NCBI GenBank assembly: GCA_963710645.1
Contig: CAVQBD010000003.1
Span: 248,001 to 312,000 of the forward strand
Origin: FEB-10 sp963710645
Lineage (GTDB): Bacteria > Acidobacteriota > Thermoanaerobaculia > Thermoanaerobaculales > Sulfomarinibacteraceae
Reading direction: 5' to 3'
Length of the DNA: 64,000 bases
The position numbers and the translations under genes were made by a program. Position 1 is the first letter of the stretch. Every line of letters starts with the position of its first letter. The notes below the pieces were generated by a model, which was not told where the DNA came from, searched no databases, and saw only the letters and a program-made list of their open reading frames with translations. This document shows positions 57,073 through 64,000 of the stretch, one piece after another.

Positions 57073-58233
57073 TCAGTAGCAGATGTTCCAGCCCGGGTGA
57101 CTCTCGTGGATCTTGGCCAGGAGATCGGCCCGGACGCCCTCCGTGAGGAATGGGTCCGGACAGACCTGCTGCCACCGCTCGATGAAGCCCCAGTGAACAT
57201 GTGCATCGGGGCCGCCAGTGACCAGCCGGCCGATGAGCTGGCCCGCCGCCACCTGCTGACCCTCCTGGACCACGATCTCGGCGAGCTGCTGATCCTTGAC
57301 CGCAACGTCGGACGACATCGGTTCGAAGGCGTAGTTCAGCCGATAGGTGCGTTCATGCCCGTACTCGATCAACACGTTGATCTGCCAGTAGCCGTTGCCG
57401 GGATTGAAGTACTCGGCGATCCAGGTCACCACCCCGCCAAAGCCCGACTGGAAGGAAACGAGGTCCGCGACCGGTGCGATGTCGATCCCGTCGTGCAGTG
57501 CATCCGGAGGGATCCACGGGCAGTTGCCACTATCGCAGAACACGCGGGAGATGTCTGCGACGTCGGCCGGATCCACCCAAGGCGTCGCGACGACCACCTG
57601 CTGCGCCGATGTGGACCACCACCAGAAGTCGCCGGACTCGAAGTCGTCGTGGAAGATCGCCCGCTTGAAGAGGAGCTGGTCGAAGTGCGCCACCAGGGTG
57701 CCTCCGGGCTCGACCTTGGACGGAAAGGCGAGGAAGAGCACGCTGACCGCGCCGGGCGGCGCGACCTCGTCAAGAGCCTGCAGGTACACCCACGAGCCGA
57801 CGGTCTCGGTCTGTTGGCGCGGCTGGCTGCCCACCGAGCTGCCGGTGCAGCCCGGGCCGTCGTACCACCGCAGGCCGATCTGGGCATTGCCGGTTCTCGT
57901 CTGTCCGTCGGGAATTAGGATCGATCCAGCGAAGTCGTAGGTCGCGCCCGGGATCACGTTTGAGTTTACGCACTGCGTTATTCCGGTTCCCTGCTGCGGA
58001 TCGGGATGGGCGTTGGTCACCTCGGCGGAGCCCGACCAGGCGACTCCTCCGGCGTCGTCAGGGCTCCACGCCGGCGTGACGTGGCTCTCCGGGGTCCACC
58101 AGTCCACGTCGCTGTCGAAGTCGGCGTTGATGAGCTGGTTCTGCGCCCACGCCGGCTGTACCAGCAACACGAAGGCCGAGACGAGCATGACGAGGCGGAA
58201 AGCACGCACGATCGAACCCCCGTTGAAAATCAT
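57073..58233 (-). CDS. Secreted M23-like peptidase-fold protein with internal FESGD motif
   Basis: About 386 residues (ATG 58233; a GTG at 58209 after GGGGGT is an alternative). Signal peptide: FRLVMLVSAFVLLVQPAWAQ. Residues about 30-190 are a carbohydrate-binding-like beta-sandwich (LINADFDSDVDWWTPE). A FHDDFESGDFWWWST motif follows in the middle. The C-terminal half has HDGIDIAPVADLVS and HVHWGFIERW, corresponding to the HxxxD and HxH metal sites of lysostaphin-type M23 peptidases, with the VVQEGQQVAAGQLIGRL turn. Likely a cell-wall-linked endopeptidase or a degenerate scaffold. Confidence 0.8.
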   Translation of the reverse strand: MIFNGGSIVRAFRLVMLVSAFVLLVQPAWAQNQLINADFDSDVDWWTPESHVTPAWSPDDAGGVAWSGSAEVTNAHPDPQQGTGITQCVNSNVIPGATYDFAGSILIPDGQTRTGNAQIGLRWYDGPGCTGSSVGSQPRQQTETVGSWVYLQALDEVAPPGAVSVLFLAFPSKVEPGGTLVAHFDQLLFKRAIFHDDFESGDFWWWSTSAQQVVVATPWVDPADVADISRVFCDSGNCPWIPPDALHDGIDIAPVADLVSFQSGFGGVVTWIAEYFNPGNGYWQINVLIEYGHERTYRLNYAFEPMSSDVAVKDQQLAEIVVQEGQQVAAGQLIGRLVTGGPDAHVHWGFIERWQQVCPDPFLTEGVRADLLAKIHESHPGWNICY

Positions 58234-58393
58234 AGTCTCCGGATACGATTGTAATACGCACCTCTGATAGGTCTCGCGTAACACATTGTGATGTCTTCAA
58301 CTTCTCAAGCCTGGCACCGAACCGAAATCAAAACTCTGGCTGAGGGCACGCTCGACCGATCCACGATCTTCAGGTTTTCCATGATGCACATCC

Positions 58394-59154
58394 CTAGTCA
58401 CCGCCATCCGGCCCTTCGACCGAGAGCGCGGCGCCGAGCGCGGCGACGATCTGGGGCGCCGGCGGCAGGCGGACCTCCCGTCCGAGCGCCCTGGCGATCA
58501 GCTCGTGCAGGCAGCCGTTGAGCGCGCCGCCACCGCAGAAGACGATCTCGTCCTCGAGGGGCAGACGCCGCAGCATGGACACCGCGCGGCGGACCACCGC
58601 CTCGTGGAGCCCGCGAGCAAGCTCGGCCCGATCCACGCCGCGCGCCGTGGCCGAGATGACCTCGGACTCGGCGAAGACCGTGCACATGGCGTTGATGCTC
58701 TGGGAGCCGCTCGCCTCGCGGCTGGCCTGGACGAAGTCGGCCATCGGGTAGGACAGCGCCGTGGCCATCACCTCGAGGAAACGCCCGGTGCCCGCGGCGC
58801 AGCGGTCGTTCATCTCGAACTTGGCCACCGCGCCCTCGGCGTCGAGCGCGATCACCTTGGTGTCCTGACCGCCGATGTCCAGCAGCGTCCTGGCGCCGCG
58901 GGCACACTCGCCTCGCGCCCAGCGCCACCGCCCGGATCTCGGTCAGCGTCGCGGCCTCGCGGTGCTCGGCGTAGAGGTGCCGGCCGTAGCCCGTGGCCAC
59001 CACCCGGTCGGCCTCTCTGGCCGGAGAGCAGCTCGTCGCAGACCGCGAGCGGGTCGTGGTTGTTGGGGACGACGAGGTGGTCGGTCACCTCGCCGTCCTC
59101 GACGGTCACCCGCTTGACGGTCCGGGAGCCGATGTCGAGACCGATGACTCGCAT
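58394..59154 (-). pseudogene. BadF/HgdC-type ATPase activator (frameshifted)
   Basis: ATG 59154 begins MRVIGLDIGSRTVKRVTVED, the ASKHA-fold start of activators that reduce 2-hydroxyacyl-CoA dehydratases or double-cubane proteins. The frame breaks near 59015 and again near 58905; each repair needs removal of one base. Later segments are VVATGYGRHLYAEH, LLDIGGQDTKVIALD, DRCAAGTGRFLEVMA and CTVFAESEVISA, whose cysteines ligate the bridging [4Fe-4S] cluster. Full repaired length is about 253. Pairs with the next gene upstream. Confidence 0.8.
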
Positions 59155-59168
59155 CGCATCGGCTCCGG

Positions 59169-60460
59169 CTAGCGCCTGATCTGCTCGATGAAGGCCTCCA
59201 CGCGCGTGCGCAGCTGGCCCACGTCCTCCTGGCTGTAGTCGGTGTCGATGCGCAGCACCGGCAGGCCGCCGTCTTCCACGTGGCGCTCGAGCAGCGGCGC
59301 TTCCATCTGATACGGGCGAGCAGAACTGCAGCGCGTAGTGGATGACCCCGTCGGCCTTGGCGTCCCTGGCGATCTGCAGGGCGTGCTCGGCGCGGGTCGG
59401 ATTCGGCGTGAACACCGCGCAGTCGATGGTGAAGTAGCGGTCGACCAGGTTCTCGATCAGCGCCTCCACGCTCTCGCCGTCGGTGGACACCAGGTTCTGC
59501 GTGCCGCGCTCGCCGATGCAGGACTCCTCGCCGACGACCACCGCGCCGGCGCTCTCGATGATCGACGGGAGCTTCCAGTTGGGAACGGCCATCGGGCAGC
59601 CCGAGATGACGATTCGCGGCGTCGTGTCGGGCGCCACTCCGATCTTCTTCTCGATGCGCTGCTCGAGCTCGTCGCAGAGCTTGTTGACGCTGTCGGTGAA
59701 GCGCTCCGGGTCGTCGTAGAAGAACACCTGGTTGGCGAGCAGCGCGTCCAGGCCGCTGATGGGCGCCGGGTTCGCGTGGCGCAGCTTCGCCAGCCGGTGC
59801 ATGGCGGCGCGCTTGTTGTTGACCGTCTCGATGCCGGCCTTGAGCGACTCGACGGTGATGGCCCTGCCGGACACCCGCTCCAGCGCGGCGACGAGATCGC
59901 AGGTAGGCCCGCTTGAGGACCGCGCGCCCCTCGTCGCTCTTGGTGTTGGGCATGTCCAGGGCCATGAACTCGCCCTTGACCATGTCCTTGAAGGTCTCGT
60001 AGGCCTTCTTCTTGCCGTCGCAGGTGTTCTCGCCCACGACCAGGTCGCAGCTCTCGAGGTAGGGGCAGACCTTCTCCAGGCTGAAGCCGAAGAAGGACTT
60101 GATCAGCGCGCAGGTGTTGCGCGGCAGGTAGCGCTCGGCCTGCTCGGTGCCGAAGTCGGCGCCGGCGCACAGCCCGACGTTGACGCCGTTCGCCGCCAGC
60201 ACCAGCTCCTCGGGCACGAACACGCAGAACGAGCCCACCACGATCTTGCCCGCCGCCTTGGCGTCCACCAGCTCCTTGATGCGCAGGCCGTGCACCTCGC
60301 TCATCACGAAGTCGAAGTAGCCCATGCCGTCGGGGCGGTTCTTCTGCGCCAGGTAGATGTCGGTGTAGACCTGGCCGAGGACTCCGAGCAGCGCGTCGTG
60401 TTTCTCCAGATCGAGGCCCAGCTCGGCCCACATGGGTCTGTAGTCAGTTGCTTCACTCAT
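59169..60460 (-). pseudogene. Double-cubane/2-hydroxyacyl-CoA dehydratase-family protein (frameshifted)
   Basis: ATG 60460 follows AAGGGGGAAGG. The N-terminal half (VVGSFCVFVPEELVLAANG, YLPRNTCALIKSFFGFS, KVCPYLESCDLVVGENTCDG) is characteristic of the YjiM or double-cubane-cluster branch of the 2-hydroxyacyl-CoA dehydratase family. The frame breaks near 59905 (after KRAYL) and near 59310 (after QFCSP), each explained by one extra base. The later part includes IVISGCPMAVPNWKLP and VVVGEESCIGERGTQN. Full length about 430. With its activator it forms an ATP-driven low-potential reductase; substrate unknown. Confidence 0.8.
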
Positions 60461-60715
60461 GCCTTCCCCCTTCGTGGCGATCGGCCGCATCCCGCCGCCG
60501 ACCGCCCGGGGGAACGGGCATGTTCAGGCTGGCGGAGGCGGTCGATGTCCGGTTGTTCCGCAGGGCCTCCCGGGCCCCGTGCCCCATGCTCAGCTGGGGC
60601 GGTTGATGTTGACCAATCTGTCCATGACTCGATCCTCCTACGAGACGTCACAGGAGCGTCGGCTCGCCTCGAAATTCTGCGCAGTCAGGAGCAGCCTGTC
60701 AAGATGTGCGCCTGG

Positions 60716-61456
60716 TCAGGCGGCTCCGGCCTCTGCTAGATCCGGCTCGGTCGTCCCAGATGGACTCAAGCCTTTGAACAGAAGCCAAAGGCCCAATGCC
60801 ATTTCGAAGATCACCATAGGCATATCGAACCACATCGGGTGAACTGTATTCTGGAAGTCGGGTGATATGAGGAAAGTGAAGGCACAGAACACGCACCATG
60901 CGGACGCGATCAAACCGAAGGCAGCCAAGGCCCGCGGGACATACCCTGACTTGAACCACAGGTAGCTGCAAACCGTCGAGGCCAATGTCCAGAACGGCAG
61001 GCCAATGTAGTACGCGTCGTAGCCCGCGTCGAGGTGCAACCTCGCCAGTGCCTGCAGTCGATCGACTTCGAAGACGCTCAAGTAAGTACCACCACCCAAG
61101 AGCCGCAGAGCGCCAAGCATGTTGAGCGCGGTAACACCCCACATCAACGCAACTACCAGTCTGCAGAATGCCGCAACCAAGGCGAGGTTCCGATCTACTG
61201 GTTCGAGGATCACGTAAAGCGCTGAGAGCAGTACTCCGATGGTTGCGCCATAGAGCAGATTGCAGGCGATGTTGATTCGAAATAGTCCTTCGTTCGCTAT
61301 GATGTTCCGGGCGGTTTCGGCGGCATTGCCTGGGACGCTGAGACGAAAGCTGATGCCGTAGTTTGCAAGGACCACAATCGCCATCGCGAATAGGAAAGTG
61401 AATCCCGCGACTCTTGCGGCGTTGCGTTGTGACTGGTCGGGAGTACGGATTGGCAT
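60716..61456 (-). CDS. DUF4386-like membrane protein
   Basis: A 246-residue, about seven-helix membrane protein; ATG 61456 (MPIRTPDQSQRNAARVAGF) is best spaced from AGGAGG, with an ATG at 61462 the alternative. Segments such as FTFLFAMAIVVLANYGISF, LFRINIACNLLYGATIGVLL and AFCRLVVALMWGV match the DUF4386 family, whose function is unknown. Confidence 0.8.
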   Translation of the reverse strand: MPIRTPDQSQRNAARVAGFTFLFAMAIVVLANYGISFRLSVPGNAAETARNIIANEGLFRINIACNLLYGATIGVLLSALYVILEPVDRNLALVAAFCRLVVALMWGVTALNMLGALRLLGGGTYLSVFEVDRLQALARLHLDAGYDAYYIGLPFWTLASTVCSYLWFKSGYVPRALAAFGLIASAWCVFCAFTFLISPDFQNTVHPMWFDMPMVIFEMALGLWLLFKGLSPSGTTEPDLAEAGAA

Positions 61457-61557
61457 TCTCATTTCCTCCTTACGGCCAGGACTCGCAAAGGTGCCAGGTG
61501 AAACAGAATTCATGAGAATCGGTGAGGCCTGACAGTCCCCGGGACGGATCGGGCGCC

Positions 61558-61612
61558 CGTCCGACTTCGGCGCTTCAAATTCCCAAGACCCTCGGACCAG
61601 GTACCGATTTTC
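61558..61612. repeat. Truncated MITE-like copy
   Basis: CCGTCCGACTTCGGCGC, then TCCCAAGACCCTCGGACCAG and GTACC, matching the right half of the 47465-47603 element. A further GGACCAGGTGCC copy follows at about 61613. It lies upstream of the PGDH gene. Confidence 0.6.
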
Positions 61613-61739
61613 GGACCAGGTGCCGATTTTCAGGTATCGTCATGGCAACGATGCAACCCGGCGACGAGACCGGAAGAGTTACTTTGGACCGAGAGACCGA
61701 TTATCTCACGCGATGGACTGGGATGACAGGGAGGATCCG

Positions 61740-62663
61740 ATGTCAAAGAAAGTACTGGTAGCTACCGAGAAACCGTTTTCACCGGCGGCCGTCGAGCAAC
61801 TCGTGGACGTGTTCAAAGCGGCTCAATACGACGTCCAGCTGCTCGAAAGCTATTCGGACACAGCGGATCTGCTTGCGGCGGTCGTCGACGCGGATGCGAT
61901 GATCATCCGCAGTGACAAAGTCACCGCTGAAGTCCTGGATGCCGCCAAACAGTTGAAGATCGTCGTCCGCGCGGGCGCTGGGTATGACAACATCGACTGC
62001 GCCAAGGCCACTGAAAAGAACGTGGTCGCCATGAACACCCCAGGACAGAATTCGAACGCGGTGGCGGAACTGGTATTTGGCATGTTGGTCATGAACGCAC
62101 GCAACAACTACAACGGCAAACCGGGTACGGAGCTTCGCGGCAAGAAGATCGGTATCCACGCGTACGGAAACGTCGGCATCTGCATGGCGAGGGTGGCCCA
62201 CGGATTCGGAATGGACGTGTACGCCTTCGATCCGTTCGTTGACGACGAGGCCATCAGGAACGATGGCGTGACACCGGTGAGCTCGGTCGATGAGCTCTAC
62301 GAGACCTGCCAATACGTCTCTCTCCACATTCCCGAGACCCCTCAAACGATGAAGTCCATCGACTTCGAGTTGCTCTCGAAGATGCCCAAGGGTGGAACGC
62401 TCATCAACACCGCCCGGCTTGGAATTATCGATGAAGATGGCCTCATGAAGATGTTTGCCGAGCGTGACGACTTCGTCTACCTCTCGGACATCGCGCCGGT
62501 CTGTAAGGACGACATCGCAACTCAGTACGAAGGCCGCTACTTCTTCACACCCAAAAAGATGGGTGCTCAGACCGCGGAAGCCAACATCAACGCAGGCGTG
62601 GCAGCTGCCACCCAGATCGTCAATTTCTTCGAGAACGGAGATGTCACCTTCAAGGTCAACTGA
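61740..62663 (+). CDS. serA: D-3-phosphoglycerate dehydrogenase-like protein (short type)
   Basis: A 307-residue D-isomer 2-hydroxyacid dehydrogenase; ATG 61740 follows AGGGAGGA. The NAD-binding loop is GIHAYGNVGICMARVA, catalytic Arg lies in LINTARLGIIDED, and the catalytic Glu region is around ATQYEGRYFFTP. The expected His of the relay is replaced in TPKKMGAQTAEANINAG. That variant end is familiar from Bacteroidota-type SerA, so it is a family trait rather than a fresh mutation. It would start serine synthesis from 3-phosphoglycerate, with reduced confidence because of the missing His. Lacks the C-terminal ACT domain. Confidence 0.85.
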   Translation: MSKKVLVATEKPFSPAAVEQLVDVFKAAQYDVQLLESYSDTADLLAAVVDADAMIIRSDKVTAEVLDAAKQLKIVVRAGAGYDNIDCAKATEKNVVAMNTPGQNSNAVAELVFGMLVMNARNNYNGKPGTELRGKKIGIHAYGNVGICMARVAHGFGMDVYAFDPFVDDEAIRNDGVTPVSSVDELYETCQYVSLHIPETPQTMKSIDFELLSKMPKGGTLINTARLGIIDEDGLMKMFAERDDFVYLSDIAPVCKDDIATQYEGRYFFTPKKMGAQTAEANINAGVAAATQIVNFFENGDVTFKVN

Positions 62664-62706
62664 TCCGAGACCCTGGTTTCCGCCACCTTTTTCCTCCCAA
62701 TGAAAC

Positions 62707-62732
62707 AAAAAGCGCCGCGATCAGCGGCGTTT
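62707..62732. terminator. Bidirectional terminator-like hairpin
   Basis: Six-base stem CGCCGC/GCGGCG (62713-62729) with loop GATCA, preceded by AAAAA on the plus strand (T5 for the minus strand) and followed by TTT. It lies between the convergent PGDH and VOC genes. Confidence 0.6.
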
Positions 62733-62896
62733 GGAGAAAAGCTGGTCGGGACGCGGGGATTCTGACACCGCGGCCAGCGACGATCGTGGCTCTGACCGGA
62801 CAGTGCGGGCGGGCGGGCGTCCGGTCACAGAGCCACTCGTCGATGGGCGTGCTGAGCGAGCGGCGAAACGGCGTAGCAACTCCGGACCCCCTGAAC

Positions 62897-63271
62897 CTAG
62901 GCCTCGGGCTCATGGCATACCGCTTCGATGTTGTGCCCATCAGGGCCGATGACGAAAGCCGCGTAGTAGCTCGCGTGATAGTGCGGACGCAGACCAGGAG
63001 GACCATTGTCCTTGCCGCCCGCTTCCAGAGCCGCGCGATAGAAGGCTTGTACTTGCTGACGGCTCTCAGCCACGAATGCCAAGTGAAGATGCGCCGGCTT
63101 CTCCTTGGTCTCATAAAAGCACAGTGAAACCGTGCCCTTCGGTTGGCATAGCTCGACACCGTTCGGCGGCCACTCTCTCACATCAGTGACTCCGAGTGGC
63201 TCCAGGGCCCTGACGAAGAAGGACCTGCTCGTCGCAAAGTTGCTGACGCCGAATTTGACGTGGTCAAACAT
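62897..63271 (-). CDS. VOC-family (glyoxalase-like) protein
   Basis: A 124-residue single vicinal-oxygen-chelate domain after AGGAGAACCC. MFDHVKFGVSNFATSRSFF has the first metal His; HLHLAFVAESRQQVQAFYRA, HYHASYYAAFVIGPDGHNIEAV supply the second half with a conserved D-G-x-x-x-E. Members are lyases, dioxygenases or antibiotic-binding proteins; the short form suggests a dimer. Substrate unknown. Confidence 0.88.
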   Translation of the reverse strand: MFDHVKFGVSNFATSRSFFVRALEPLGVTDVREWPPNGVELCQPKGTVSLCFYETKEKPAHLHLAFVAESRQQVQAFYRAALEAGGKDNGPPGLRPHYHASYYAAFVIGPDGHNIEAVCHEPEA

Positions 63272-63605
63272 GGGTTCTCCTGAATCGCACGGTCCTATCC
63301 GGGTGGGGCCACAGTCGGTCCATGGACTGGCTGTTGAGCGGCGCTAGGAGCTGCACGGTGCGCTTCTTCCGAGACCTAACTCATTGTTAGCGATACTAAC
63401 GAATCGGACGAAAACGTGCGCCACGAGCGTGCAAACAGAATGCGGAATAGCCTTGGGCGGGTGTCGCATATCTTCTGATTCCATGATATTACATCTCGAA
63501 ATCTGCGTATTCGGCAGGATTGTTATCGTGCTCGAGTCGCACGCTAACACGGAGCATGAGGTGACCAAGAGGTTGCACCCAGTCTGGGTGCCAGGCTTTA
63601 GAACC
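63272..63605. other. Intergenic region
   Basis: About 330 bp, AT-richer at 63460-63530, without a recognisable gene. GGTGCCAGGC near 63590 may be an end of the adjacent transposase-linked repeat. Confidence 0.35.
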
Positions 63606-63923
63606 TTAGGAAGTTGGTCCCAGGCACCCCGAGGCAGCCATCTCTGCCGCAGTCGTTGCCACACCCTTATCCAGACGATCGAGCTCCGTCGCGTACGCCG
63701 GGTCGTTGGCGCGGCTCTTCGCCCCCTCCCCCGCCCACCAGCTCACCACGTCCGGGTTCTTCTGCAAGACCCTCGCAAGGCCGGTCCTGCTCTGCCTCCA
63801 TCGCTCGACACCGAGCGTCACGATCAGCTTTCGCGCGGCTGCGGTCTGCCCATCTCGAGCACGGGAACAGACAACCGCCATGTCCACCTCGAGGAGATCG
63901 CAGACCGTTCCGACGAAATCGTT
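63606..63923 (-). pseudogene. C-terminal fragment of REP-associated (IS200-like) transposase
   Basis: About 106 codons, closed upstream by a TAG: NDFVGTVCDLLEV, MAVVCSRARDGQTAAARKLI, then TGLARVLQKNPDVVSWWAG. This resembles the HTH (DnaA domain IV-like) tail that follows the Y1 domain in REP-associated tyrosine transposases. The Y1 domain is absent. GGTGCC/GGCACC words flank the fragment, typical of REP-type palindromes. Confidence 0.5.
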
Positions 63924-64000
63924 CTAAACCCTGGCACCCATACCCTTCATACGATCTACGGACCCGGCACCTTTGCTGGCGGACCCCACCGCCATTGCCA

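Noticed and set aside
58943..60490. A single 515-residue protein in one frame
   Set aside because: After about residue 190 the translation becomes Arg-rich nonsense and the homologous sequence continues in another frame.

Overview
The window is GC-rich bacterial chromosome, almost entirely protein-coding on both strands, with no rRNA, tRNA, CRISPR array or intact transposon that I could see. It probably comes from an uncultured Acidobacteriota-like bacterium. The hints are an ECF sigma factor coupled to a Ser/Thr kinase, a second kinase fused to a TolB-type propeller, many secreted beta-rich proteins ending in a FESGDxxxW tail, a TMEM175-like channel, and small palindromic repeats with a transposase remnant. 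This assignment is an inference and not firm.

The main result is that this organism appears to decode UGA as selenocysteine (Sec). Three genes on the minus strand carry four in-frame UGA codons, and every one falls exactly where a catalytic cysteine is expected. They are an alkylmercury-lyase (MerB)-like protein at 10427-11173, with UGA at both the Cys96 and Cys159 equivalents; a secreted thioredoxin-fold redoxin at 43881-45665, with UGA at the first position of CxxC; and a membrane-anchored MsrA at 55109-56074, with UGA in the GCFWG motif. Each UGA is followed by a compact hairpin whose 3-5 nt loop contains GG or GU and starts 18-27 nt downstream, which is the geometry of bacterial SECIS elements. 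Ordinary gene calling would split all three genes. The Sec machinery (selA, selB, selC, selD) is not in the window.

Layout. 1-7.8 kb: sigma factor/kinase, secreted proteins, a ketosynthase and a lone radical SAM protein. 7.9-14.2 kb: MscS channel, nucleotidyltransferase pair, the Sec MerB-like gene, a secreted metzincin-like protease. 14.5-18.8 kb: kinase-TolB, an 88-residue peptide and a radical SAM/SPASM enzyme, which looks like a peptide-modification (RiPP-type) operon. 18.8-28.5 kb: ABC-F ATPase, a large beta-helix protein between two copies of an AT-rich palindromic repeat, an FAD protein, a NifX-SlyD fusion, GNAT and SnoaL-like genes. 28.5-43.4 kb: large extracellular repeat and propeller proteins, lipoproteins and a TMEM175-like channel. 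43.4-51.5 kb: Sec redoxin, metallo-beta-lactamase-fold protein, LVIVD-type propeller, esterase-like lipoprotein. 52-64 kb: APC permease fused to universal stress domains, Sec MsrA, RNA-binding protein, M23-like protein, frameshifted double-cubane/2-hydroxyacyl-CoA dehydratase pair, DUF4386 protein, PGDH, VOC protein and a transposase remnant.

Several genes contain frameshifts (near 11.99, 21.2, 23.7 and 49.9 kb, and four +1 shifts in 58.9-59.9 kb). These could be assembly indels or real decay. They are a different kind of event from the UGA codons, which keep frame and sit on catalytic residues.
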